A stretch of DNA of 46,918 bases, from NCBI GenBank assembly GCA_031268035.1, contig JAIRXW010000022.1, positions 1-46,918 on the forward strand, read 5' to 3'. Of the stretch, positions 16,370 to 23,880 are shown piece by piece (the first letter of the stretch is position 1; each line of letters opens with the position of its first letter). The notes under the pieces were generated by a model, which had not been told where the DNA came from, made no database searches, and worked only from the letters and a program-made list of their open reading frames with translations. Both the position numbers and the translations under genes were made by a program. This DNA is from Rickettsiales bacterium. GTDB lineage: Bacteria; Pseudomonadota; Alphaproteobacteria; Rickettsiales; UBA1997.

Positions 16370-17830
16370 CTAGGGGGCAGATTGTTTCGATGTCTCTTTT
16401 TCCAGTAAACCTTCTAATTTTTGGTTCGCATTCCCAATATTGGACAACAATGAACTAGAAGATATAGAGTTTTCCTGTTGAATAGGTTCTTTTTCCAAAG
16501 ATTCTGTGAGCCCGTTAGATTTTTGTACATCTTTTTCCTCTTCCTTCAGCCGTTTGTATAATTTTTTAAAATGTTTTCTTCTTAAATTATTACTTGTGGA
16601 AATTTCTCTTATAAGCGACCCACGCTTTTGTTTCAATTTTTTTTTGTTTTCCTCTTGTTTTTTAGAAACTTCCTTTTCTTTTTCTTCCTCTGTTTTTCCT
16701 TTTTCGGTTTTTAAACTATTCCGAAATTCTTCTAATTCTTTTTCCAATTCGTTTAATCTGCCTTCCAGACGTTTCTCTCTTTCTTCTTTGAAGGCGAGAA
16801 TCATGGCGGTGCTCACGAAATCAGTTTTATTATTATTTTTCTGCCATTCAATGGCCAGGTTCAGTGCTGTTTCGCTTTCGCCAAGTTCTATTAAAAAATT
16901 CGGCATCATAAAATTTTCACTTCCTTGCTTTTCAAATCCATCTGTGACTGCCCGTAGAGCCTGTAGAGTGCTGAGGCTTTTATCTCCTTTTTTTTTATCT
17001 TTAATCTTTTCACATATTTTCTCGACAAACTCCAGTGCGAAGAACTTGCAACCACTTGAAGCTTTCTGGATTCCAGTGTGGTACCTATATTTTCTTTCGC
17101 CCTGTGAAATATAGATTCCGTCTGTTTTCAGACGGGATAATTCACGGCTGAGTGTTTGTTCTTTTGATTCCAGGTCTTTGAGCTCTTCAAGGGCCGCTTT
17201 TTCTCTCGGCGTTAGGTTCAATTCTTCTGGAGCTTTTCTACCATATCTTAATTCTTCTGCCCTTTTTACTTTTTCAAGAATCCCAGCTTCTTTATACCTT
17301 TTTTTCGCTTCACCCAAACTTTTAAGAGTCTCCTCATGTTCTTTTTTTGTTTTTTCAAAAGTTTTGGCCCACTCTTCCTCCCTTTTTATCGACTCGGCCG
17401 TAGCTGGATACCTTATGATGCAGTTTTTGTCTTTTCCGTAGGCACTATCGATCATCTCATTAGGAGAACTTGAGAGGGAATCTAAAACAAATATTTCGGT
17501 GTTACTGTTAATTTTGTTTTTTATAAACGCTGTAGTATGGAAGGCATTATATAGCACAACTATTCCTGCTGGAGCGTTAACTATGTCCTCTGCTTTGTCT
17601 CTATACTCTAGAAAAGTAATTGGCAGATCTTCTATTGAAGCCGGAAGCTCCCTCTGCAGGTTCTTGACCGACTCCTCTAAAAATTCTCTTCCCTCAGAAA
17701 AAATATAACTATCTTGAAAACTACAACCTTCTAAAAATCCTTTTTCTTTTAAATAACTCTTCTCCTCTATAGTGATAGAATCTGTTGTAACCAGTTTTCC
17801 TTTAACAATTTCGAATATATCTTCTTCCAT
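16370..17830 (-). CDS. Array paralogue 5: putative clan CE (YopJ-like) cysteine-nucleophile effector
   Basis: A 486-residue paralogue nearest to rdgB. H98 (FHTTAFI), D117 (FVLDSLSS), Q255 and C261 (GIQKASSGCKFFALEF) are in place. It is a clear mosaic: the insert segment (SLGEAKKRYKEAGILEKV) follows paralogue 3, residues about 325-410 (NKTDFVSTAMILAF, SLKTEKGKTEEEKEKE) follow paralogue 4, and the tail (LKEEEKDVQKSNGLTES to KETSKQ) returns to paralogue 3. All candidate catalytic residues survive this shuffling, which argues for selection on the fold. Confidence 0.6.
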   Translation of the reverse strand: MEEDIFEIVKGKLVTTDSITIEEKSYLKEKGFLEGCSFQDSYIFSEGREFLEESVKNLQRELPASIEDLPITFLEYRDKAEDIVNAPAGIVVLYNAFHTTAFIKNKINSNTEIFVLDSLSSSPNEMIDSAYGKDKNCIIRYPATAESIKREEEWAKTFEKTKKEHEETLKSLGEAKKRYKEAGILEKVKRAEELRYGRKAPEELNLTPREKAALEELKDLESKEQTLSRELSRLKTDGIYISQGERKYRYHTGIQKASSGCKFFALEFVEKICEKIKDKKKGDKSLSTLQALRAVTDGFEKQGSENFMMPNFLIELGESETALNLAIEWQKNNNKTDFVSTAMILAFKEEREKRLEGRLNELEKELEEFRNSLKTEKGKTEEEKEKEVSKKQEENKKKLKQKRGSLIREISTSNNLRRKHFKKLYKRLKEEEKDVQKSNGLTESLEKEPIQQENSISSSSLLSNIGNANQKLEGLLEKETSKQSAP

Positions 17831-18085
17831 AAAATTTTCCGCTGAGATGGTTGCCTGTCGGGTAGGATAATAACTATAAATATTAAGTCAAGTCATTATA
17901 AAAATAAATATTTTTTAGCCAGGATGGAGAATATAATGCCAAACCAAGACGGCCAATCTCTCGGGGGAGAGGACGCTCTGAAATCTTAAAGAGAGAGTTT
18001 TCGGGAGACGGCCAATCTCTCGGGGAAAGGATGTTCTGAAATTTTAGGGAAAAAGAGTTTTTAAATCTGGCCCCCAGATAGGGCC
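17831..18085 (-). promoter_or_regulatory. Conserved leader of array gene 5 and rdgB-side spacer
   Basis: The leader again has the minus-strand TATAAT and the inverted repeat. It is followed by a partly duplicated GAGAGTTTTCGGGAGACGG-type segment also seen near 12330. No reading frame in 17831-18188 is supported. Confidence 0.42.
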
Positions 18086-18109
18086 GATTCTCCTCTGCCC
18101 GGGAGAATC
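18086..18109. repeat. Perfect 8-bp inverted repeat in array spacer (copy 3)
   Basis: GATTCTCC and GGAGAATC around an 8-nt loop, 80 bp beyond the stop codon of rdgB on the minus strand. It is the third copy of the spacer hairpin and the only one beside an intact rdgB. Confidence 0.5.
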
Positions 18110-18138
18110 AAAACACAGTGGAGATGGAAGCTCACATA

Positions 18139-18188
18139 CTAGTGTTCCAATTCTGTTCCGCCCATTAAAAGTTCTTCAAATTTACACG
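18139..18188 (-). repeat. Tandem 50-bp duplicate of the rdgB terminus
   Basis: This 50-bp unit directly follows the rdgB stop codon on the minus strand and repeats the last 50 bp of the gene in diverged form (LEELLMGGTELEH-stop against LREFLVDGTGSEH-stop). It is the parental form of the tandem repeats in the array spacers. Confidence 0.7.
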
Positions 18189-18797
18189 CTAGTGTTCTGA
18201 TCCTGTCCCATCCACTAAAAATTCTCTAAGTTTGCCGAGAGCCACGGCCCGATGGTTGGTTGACATTCTCAGCTGACTGTCCATTTCACCATAGGTAATT
18301 TTAAAGTTATCGGGCATAAAACAGGAACAATAGCCGAAGCCATTCGTGCCCCTTGGAGGATAGCAAAAATATCCATCTACTTTGCCGTCAAATATGTATT
18401 CTTTTTGCCCTCCCAAACCATCTGCCTGGACTAGGGCCACCACAGTTATAAAAAAAGCCCTCCCACTTCTGTCTCCGAGTTTATCCCGGATAAGTTTTGC
18501 TGCATTTTCAAAACCCCCATTGTTCTGGGCAAATCTGCCGGAAAAAATTCCTGGGAAGCCATTCAGAGCTTCTAGGCAAAACCCCGAATCATCGGCAATG
18601 GTCGTGAGCCCTGTTTTTCTGAAGCCAAATCTTGCCTTGAGCAGAGCGTTATCTTCGAAGGTTTTTCCGGATTCCTTTGGAGATTTCAGATGATAATCCT
18701 CTAGAGATTTCAATTCTATACCTATGTCTCCGAGTAAAATTGATATTTCTCTGATCTTATCTTCGTTCGATGAGGCCAAAAACATTTTTTTCTGCAT
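18189..18797 (-). CDS. rdgB: dITP/XTP pyrophosphatase RdgB (HAM1 family)
   Basis: Hydrolyses non-canonical purine triphosphates (dITP, XTP) to monophosphates and keeps them out of DNA. Motifs: ASSNEDKIREI near residues 8-18, ADDSGFCLEALNGFPGIFSGRFA near 68-90, and PRGTNGFGYCSCF near 150. The last normally reads GFGYDPxF, so an Asp in the nucleotide-binding loop is Cys here. The C-terminal NHRAVAL corresponds to the SHRAxAL motif. I chose the ATG at 18797; a TTG four codons upstream (18809) is possible and another ATG lies at 18785. The gene end has been copied into the neighbouring array spacers. Confidence 0.92.
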   Translation of the reverse strand: MQKKMFLASSNEDKIREISILLGDIGIELKSLEDYHLKSPKESGKTFEDNALLKARFGFRKTGLTTIADDSGFCLEALNGFPGIFSGRFAQNNGGFENAAKLIRDKLGDRSGRAFFITVVALVQADGLGGQKEYIFDGKVDGYFCYPPRGTNGFGYCSCFMPDNFKITYGEMDSQLRMSTNHRAVALGKLREFLVDGTGSEH

Positions 18798-19001
18798 GCA
18801 CTCTGCCAAATGTAAACTAATGGGTCAGAGGGTGCCACAATAATTTTTTATGTAAACACTCTGGCGAGTTTGGTGTATTTCTACGTGCGAATAAAAACAA
18901 TACTTAGATAGAATGTTCAATGTTTTTAAGTTTAGTTTTGTTGACTAATAGGTAATTAGCCTATATTTTTTTTCGGAAAATAAATTTTGGTTTAGGTGGA
19001 A

Positions 19002-19841
19002 ATGACACGGGTGGTTATAGTGATTCCGGCGAGATATGCTTCTACTAGGTTTCCGGGTAAACCTCTGGTGAATATTCGTGGGAAACCAATGCTAAGGAGG
19101 ACCTATGATGTGGCTAGAATAGCTAGTGACGAAATGGACTGTCGAGTGATAGTCGCCACAGAGGATGAAAGAATCATGAATTTTTGTGCAGCCGAAAACA
19201 TAGAATGTATGATGACGAGCAGCACCTGCAAAACCGGAACCGACAGAGTGTACGAAGTCGTTAGGAATCTGGAATATAGGCCTGAGTTCATAGTAAATCT
19301 TCAGGGGGACGCCCCGCTGACGCCGCCCTGGTTTATAGCGAGAATGGTAGAGAAATTCTTTGAGATCAAAGATAGAGACAATCATATACTGTTGACCGTT
19401 GGCTCTCCCGTTGGCTGGAGAGAATTGGATAGTCTCAGAGAGGGGAAGGAAATAACTCCCTTCTCTGGCACAACATTGGTGATAAACCATAGGACATCCG
19501 AGGCCCTGTGGTTCTCTAAAAACATAATTCCAGCCATAGCTGGTGAAAGTAGGCTCAGGGAGATTGATAAATTTTCTCCAGTTATTATGCATATAGGTCT
19601 CTATGGCTATAGCTATGATATGCTTATGAAGTTCGCAAATCTGGAAGAGGGCCACTATGAAAAAATTGAAAATTTAGAACAACTGAGGGCACTGGAGAAT
19701 GGCTACAAAATAAATGTTGTCATTGTTGGCCGTGGGGAAAGACCAAATTCTTTTGGGGTAGATACTCCGGAAGATATAGAGAGAGCAGAGGCCCTCATAG
19801 ATGAATTTGGTGAGTTCCAGGAGAGGGAGGAAAAATTCTGA
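19002..19841 (+). CDS. kdsB: 3-deoxy-manno-octulosonate cytidylyltransferase KdsB
   Basis: Activates KDO with CTP to CMP-KDO for lipid A-core synthesis. The nucleotide-binding start IPARYASTRFPGKPL, the VNLQGDAPLTPP motif (usually QGDEP), the HIGLYGYSYDML segment, the EKIENLEQLRALENGY block and the closing GVDTPEDIERAEALI are all typical. At about 279 residues it is some 30 longer than most KdsB, mainly in the middle section. The ATG at 19002 is preceded by AGGTGG and fits better than the GTG at 18996. Its presence indicates LPS production. Confidence 0.9.
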   Translation: MTRVVIVIPARYASTRFPGKPLVNIRGKPMLRRTYDVARIASDEMDCRVIVATEDERIMNFCAAENIECMMTSSTCKTGTDRVYEVVRNLEYRPEFIVNLQGDAPLTPPWFIARMVEKFFEIKDRDNHILLTVGSPVGWRELDSLREGKEITPFSGTTLVINHRTSEALWFSKNIIPAIAGESRLREIDKFSPVIMHIGLYGYSYDMLMKFANLEEGHYEKIENLEQLRALENGYKINVVIVGRGERPNSFGVDTPEDIERAEALIDEFGEFQEREEKF

Positions 19842-19902
19842 TGGTGTGGTTGTCTTCTGGATTCCCCCCATTTATTTCTAGGGGAGAGGAGACTATTGTT
19901 GG

Positions 19903-20556
19903 GTGGCTGTTGTGAGTACAAAACTACTGGTTATCAGGCATGGCAACACCTTTGATGCGGGGCAAACGCCGGTTAGGGTGGGACTAGGAACGGATATGCC
20001 GTTGTCCAGCAGCGGAAGAGAGCAGGCAATTACGCTAGGCAGATACTTAAAAATATCCGGGCTGAGGCCAGTTGCGGCCTTTAGCAGTGAACTGATAAGG
20101 ACCCAGGAGACTGCCGAACTTGCCTTTAGAGAGGCCGACATCAGTTGCAGAATAGAGAGGATGGAAATTTTCAATGAGATTGACTATGGACCTGATGAGG
20201 GGAAAACGGAGGAGGAGGTTATAGAAAGAATTGGAGCAGAGGCCTTAGAGCTATGGAACAAATCTGGCATTGTGCCGGATGGCTGGCTATTCGATGTTGG
20301 GGCCGCAGTGAAAAATTGGAAGGACTTTGCGGCGGTCTCAGAAAGTAAGTATAGAGATGGAGTCATAATGGTCTTCAGCAGCAATGGAATCGCTAGATTT
20401 GCCCCGCACCTGACTGGCGACTTTGAAAAATTCTCTGAAAAATTTAAAATTAAAATGTCCACGGGAGCCCTTAGTATTTTTGAAAAAAATCCTGGGGAAG
20501 AGTATTGGAGCGTGGTTGCCTGGAATCTAAGGCCAAAGGACTATGTCCATCTGTAG
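19903..20556 (+). CDS. Histidine phosphatase superfamily protein with altered second His
   Basis: A 217-residue protein of the phosphoglycerate-mutase/histidine phosphatase fold. The nucleophile motif VIRHGNT is near residues 10-16, SSELIRTQETAE near 60-72 and the acidic FNEIDYGPDEGKTEEE loop near 87-102. Where most members have a second catalytic His (SHGGxxR), this one reads FSSNGIARF, so His is Asn. It may be a phosphatase of a divergent subgroup or have lost activity. The start is GTG at 19903, or GTG at 19912; an AG-rich stretch (GGGAGAGGAGA) lies upstream. No substrate can be named. Confidence 0.78.
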   Translation: MAVVSTKLLVIRHGNTFDAGQTPVRVGLGTDMPLSSSGREQAITLGRYLKISGLRPVAAFSSELIRTQETAELAFREADISCRIERMEIFNEIDYGPDEGKTEEEVIERIGAEALELWNKSGIVPDGWLFDVGAAVKNWKDFAAVSESKYRDGVIMVFSSNGIARFAPHLTGDFEKFSEKFKIKMSTGALSIFEKNPGEEYWSVVAWNLRPKDYVHL

Positions 20557-20587
20557 TGGTAATTTTGGTGAATATGTCTAGAGTTCT

Positions 20588-21717
20588 ATGAAAAGATATT
20601 TTTATGTGTTTCTAATGCTAATTAATCTAACTACAGCCAGAGCTGAGAAAATCATCTATGATAATCTTCAGGAAATATTAAGTGGGGCAGATGTGATTAT
20701 TCTGGACGCCCAGGGTGTTTTCTGGGATGGGAAAATTTTTACGAGAATTCAAGGGAATTGATGGGCGATATGGTTAGTGGTGGCAAATTGGTCTATGCAT
20801 TATCTAACACGGCTCAACTTTCTTCCGAATCGGTTGAAAATTATAAAAAAAAGAAGGCGGCGGAATTTTTCCGGGTGTGCACTATCACCGTCTGGTGACA
20901 TCGGGGGACTATGTGAGATCCATTCTCAGGAGAGGCAAACTAAAGTTTAGAGGCAGGACAAGTCTTAAATATGTGTATACTATGGGTATTATCAACAAAT
21001 CCCTATTTAAGGGGACTAAATATGTCCTAGTGGACAGTCCAGAGAAGGCTGATTTTGTCTACCTATCTGTCCCGAAACTCAATGAGGAACAATTTAGCCG
21101 TTGCCCCCACAGGGAAGATCTGAGGGAGAGTATTCCCCGTGGCCACGGAAGCTCCGGCAGAACCTGGAATAGTCTCACAGTTGATCCATTCATGGCCGAA
21201 CCGAAGGAGTTTAAAAAACTTGGATTACCAATGCTTTCCGCGAGCCCCGATCTCACTGTCGAAGCGGCGGTCAGAGGGAGCACAGAAAAATTTTTTGTGC
21301 TGAGACAGGGCTCTATAGCTCAGGCATACAGGGGAAATGGGAGGAGAAGTTTTAGAATTTGGGAAGCCCGATAGGGGTGTCTACGAAATAATTTTCAATG
21401 ATATCGAAAGTAGAGGCATTAGGATAGATAAAAGCAGAATATTTATGGTTGGGGATACTATAGGTACCGATATTCTTGGGGCGCAGAACGTTGGCATAGA
21501 ATCATGCCTCTGCACCGAAACCGGAGTCACTGCCAATGAGGTAAACAGGTTGCTGAAAGGACAGATCGGCGAGTCCAGTGAAGAGGGACTAAATTTTTCC
21601 GGAGAGGAAGAAAGAATTGCGAAATTCAAAATTGCTGTGCTAGAAAAGCTAATGAAAGACGGAGGCGCAGAGGTAACCTGCCTGCTAAAGGGTCTTTCTG
21701 TGGACTACAAAAGATAG
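20588..21717 (+). pseudogene. HAD-IIA family hydrolase, frameshifted
   Basis: Remains of a HAD hydrolase of the kind annotated in alphaproteobacteria as TIGR01459 (HAD-IIA). Fragment 1 (from 20588) has a signal-like start and the nucleophile region VIILDAQGVFWDG, then loses frame near 20740. Fragment 2 continues with KLVYALSNTAQLSSESVENY to about 20870. Fragment 3 carries HYHRLVTSGDYVRSIL and ASPDLTVEAAV, ending in FVLRQGSIAQAY. Fragment 4 (from about 21337) has EVLEFGKPDRGVYEII and the Mg-binding FMVGDTIGTDILGAQNVGI. At least three frameshifts separate blocks that are collinear with the family, so no full-length protein can be made. Confidence 0.82.
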
Positions 21718-21833
21718 AAATCAGGTTACAAACAGAGTTTCTCTGTCCGTGATGGGCAGTGCCTAGCCAGCAGTGGAGAGAGTATAGAATAGCATATATC
21801 CATTGGGAAATGGTATATATTTCTCCCGTTTCT

Positions 21834-22127
21834 CTACATTTCTTCGCTAGAATCCTGGCATTCCTCCAGATTTAGCACCTTGATTTCCCCCAGATCCGGG
21901 ATGTGAAGTTTTAGAGTATCTTCCACAACACCTCTGAGAGTTATGGAGGCCATAGGGCAAGCGTGGCACGAGCCACTCAACTTCACATTCACCAGCCCCT
22001 CCTCTTCGTTGTAGCTGATAAATTCTATATTGCCGCCATCCTCCAGAAGAATGGGTCTGACTTTTGTCCTTATGACACTTTTTATTTTCTTTTCAGTGTC
22101 CAAATTATTTAATTTATCCAATGGCAT
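21834..22127 (-). CDS. NifU C-terminal domain (Nfu-type) iron-sulfur carrier
   Basis: A stand-alone Nfu domain of 97 residues. It holds PILLEDGGNIEF near 25-36 and SGSCHACPMASITLRGVVE near 51-69, where C54 and C57 form the CxxC that carries a transient 4Fe-4S cluster for delivery to target enzymes. The ATG at 22127 has AGGAG eight bases upstream and is preferred over the ATG at 22145. It overlaps the end of rpoH by 14 bp in another frame, so the two are co-transcribed. The N-terminal scaffold domain found in longer Nfu proteins is absent. Confidence 0.88.
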   Translation of the reverse strand: MPLDKLNNLDTEKKIKSVIRTKVRPILLEDGGNIEFISYNEEEGLVNVKLSGSCHACPMASITLRGVVEDTLKLHIPDLGEIKVLNLEECQDSSEEM

Positions 22128-22977
22128 GGGTTCTGCTCCTAGCATAGTCTTGAATTTTTCTAATAGAATTTTCCTCTATTTGCCTTATTCTTTCGCCCGA
22201 TACTCCATATTTCGCACTCAGTTCTCTGAGGGTACTGGGATTTTCCGCCAGTCTTCTTGCCAACACAATTTCCCTTTCTCTCTCATCCAGAGTGTCCAAA
22301 CCTCTCCGGAGGAGATCCTTTCTCTTTTCCTCTTCAGATCTATTGGAGAGAATTATTTCCGGAGTAGAATATCTAGATGGTAGAAATTCGATCATTTCGG
22401 CGTTTGAATCGTTGGCGGTACTTTTTTTATCATTTAAATATATATCTTTTCTAAAAAGTCTGCCATTCATGTCCAACACGTCATTTTCGCTGACATTGAG
22501 TGTGTTCGCAATATATTTGACATTATCGATATTTAGACTTTTTTGATTGGAGCCCATTATTTTATTTTTTATCTTAGCAAGATTAAAAAATAGTTTTTTC
22601 TGGGCTGCCGTGGTTCCAATTTTTACAAGGGACCAACTTCTGAGAATAAAATCCTGTATGGAGGCCATAATCCACCACATAGCGTATGTTGCCAATTTAC
22701 AGCCTCTAGCGAGACTGTAATTTTTTACAGCCTTCATCAGTCCCATGTTGCCCTCCGAAATCATATCCATCATGGGCAGCCCATAGTTTTTGTATCTAAA
22801 GGCGATTTTAACCACCAATCTTAGATGACTAGAGATAAGCATTTTGGCCGCATTGAGATCCCCACCCTCCTTTGCTCTAGCGAAGGCCACCTCCTCTTCG
22901 GGGGTCAGCAGAGGAACTCTATATATCTCCGTCAGATATTTTGCTAGGCTATTCTGCCCATCTAAATTCATCAGCAT
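22114..22977 (-). CDS. rpoH: RNA polymerase sigma-32 factor RpoH
   Basis: The heat-shock sigma factor. Region 2 is visible as LRLVVKIAFRYKNYGLPMMDMISEGNMGLMKAV, the DNA-melting segment GCKLATYAMWWIMASIQDFIL follows, and the RpoH box is present as QKKLFFNLAK. Region 4 ends with LREIS-type LRELSAKYGVSGERIRQIEENSIRKI. At about 287 residues the size is normal. I chose ATG 22977; GTG 22992 is an alternative start. The gene overlaps the downstream Nfu-domain gene. Confidence 0.94.
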   Translation of the reverse strand: MLMNLDGQNSLAKYLTEIYRVPLLTPEEEVAFARAKEGGDLNAAKMLISSHLRLVVKIAFRYKNYGLPMMDMISEGNMGLMKAVKNYSLARGCKLATYAMWWIMASIQDFILRSWSLVKIGTTAAQKKLFFNLAKIKNKIMGSNQKSLNIDNVKYIANTLNVSENDVLDMNGRLFRKDIYLNDKKSTANDSNAEMIEFLPSRYSTPEIILSNRSEEEKRKDLLRRGLDTLDEREREIVLARRLAENPSTLRELSAKYGVSGERIRQIEENSIRKIQDYARSRTHAIG

Positions 22978-23069
22978 AGACACTCTATTCACTACTAAAT
23001 AATAATTACGTTAAATGACACTCTAGTATATTAAACTTTTTTCAAAAGTAAATACACAAATTTAGGTGC

Positions 23070-23282
23070 GTGGAAGGGCCGATAGTTCAGTCTAGTTTCA
23101 TCGGAAGATCCAATTTATCCACAGACAGCGGGAGGATATTCACTCCAAAGACCAGCATTGAATTATCCAACATTCTCCTGGGTTTTCCCAGTTTGCTCGC
23201 TAAATCCCAATGGAACTATATTCTGTGGGCGGTATGGGCGGGGTTATTGGTGGCCATTTTTTCTAAAAAAACTTGCAAATAA
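23070..23282 (+). CDS. Possible small membrane protein
   Basis: A 70-residue frame between rpoH and infC in an otherwise gene-free 356-bp stretch. It begins with GTG preceded by TTAGGTGC. The first 45 residues are polar; residues about 48-65 (NYILWAVWAGLLVAIF) form one transmembrane helix followed by a Lys-rich end, giving an N-out or tail-anchored design. Codon choice looks like its neighbours. No family recognised, and it may be chance. Confidence 0.35.
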   Translation: MEGPIVQSSFIGRSNLSTDSGRIFTPKTSIELSNILLGFPSLLAKSQWNYILWAVWAGLLVAIFSKKTCK

Positions 23283-23348
23283 TAATTGTTTTTATACCCT
23301 AATGGAGCCATATGGATGGCAAGAATGTTATAAATTAATTTTTAAGAA

Positions 23349-23870
23349 TTGGCAAACGGTGAACTAAAAATAAATGGTCAGATTAAGTCTCGGGAAGTTA
23401 AACTGGTGAGTAGCGACGGCGAGATGATGGGAGTTGTCCCTCTAGCTAAAGCTCTCATCGCGGCTCGCTCCGAAAATCTTGATCTGGTGGAGGTTTCCCC
23501 TAATGTGGATCCTCCGGTGTGTAAAATAGCGGACTATGGGAAAATAAGATATCAAAATCAAAAGAAAGCCACTGAGACTAAGAAAAAACAAAAAATCGTT
23601 GGAATTAAAGAGATAAAACTGTCCATTAACATAGCCCAGGGGGACTATGATACTAAAATGAAACAGGCCGGAAAATTTTTTGAACAGGGCAACAGCGTAA
23701 AATTTTCCTTTCAGTTCAGAGGAAGAGAAATAGTCCATTCGAATATAGCTAGGGAAATGGCGAATAAAATAATTGATCAATTTGACGACCGAGCGAAGGT
23801 TACTATGGCGCCACAGATGGAGGGTAAAAAGCTGCTTTTTATACTCGCCCCATCCCTAAAAAAATCGTAG
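23349..23870 (+). CDS. infC: Translation initiation factor IF-3
   Basis: IF-3 binds the 30S subunit and checks start-codon selection. The N-domain (LKINGQIKSREVKLVSSDG, then ENLDLVEVSPNVDPPVCKIADYGK) and the C-domain (VGIKEIKLSINIAQGDYDTKM, VKFSFQFRGREIVH) are complete in 173 residues. The only usable start after the in-frame stop at 23343-23345 is TTG. A rare start codon is a known feature of infC, allowing IF-3 to control its own synthesis. The ribosome-binding site is weak. The usual rpmI-rplT genes do not follow; murA does. Confidence 0.95.
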   Translation: MANGELKINGQIKSREVKLVSSDGEMMGVVPLAKALIAARSENLDLVEVSPNVDPPVCKIADYGKIRYQNQKKATETKKKQKIVGIKEIKLSINIAQGDYDTKMKQAGKFFEQGNSVKFSFQFRGREIVHSNIAREMANKIIDQFDDRAKVTMAPQMEGKKLLFILAPSLKKS

Positions 23871-23880
23871 GTGTGCCTCT

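Noticed and set aside
9234-17708. Many plus-strand open frames rich in Ser and Phe opposite the five array genes
   Set aside because: They are antisense shadows of Lys/Glu-rich coding sequence (GAA/AAG read backwards gives TTC/CTT). They change length between copies and have no motifs, while the minus-strand frames are full length with conserved residues.
9026-17830. Array proteins as Ulp1/SUMO-type proteases rather than YopJ-type
   Set aside because: Not excluded, but Ulp1 has 17 residues between His and Asp, a Trp after the His and usually Gln-x6-Cys with DCG; the 19-residue and Gln-x5-Cys spacings fit YopJ/PopP2 better.
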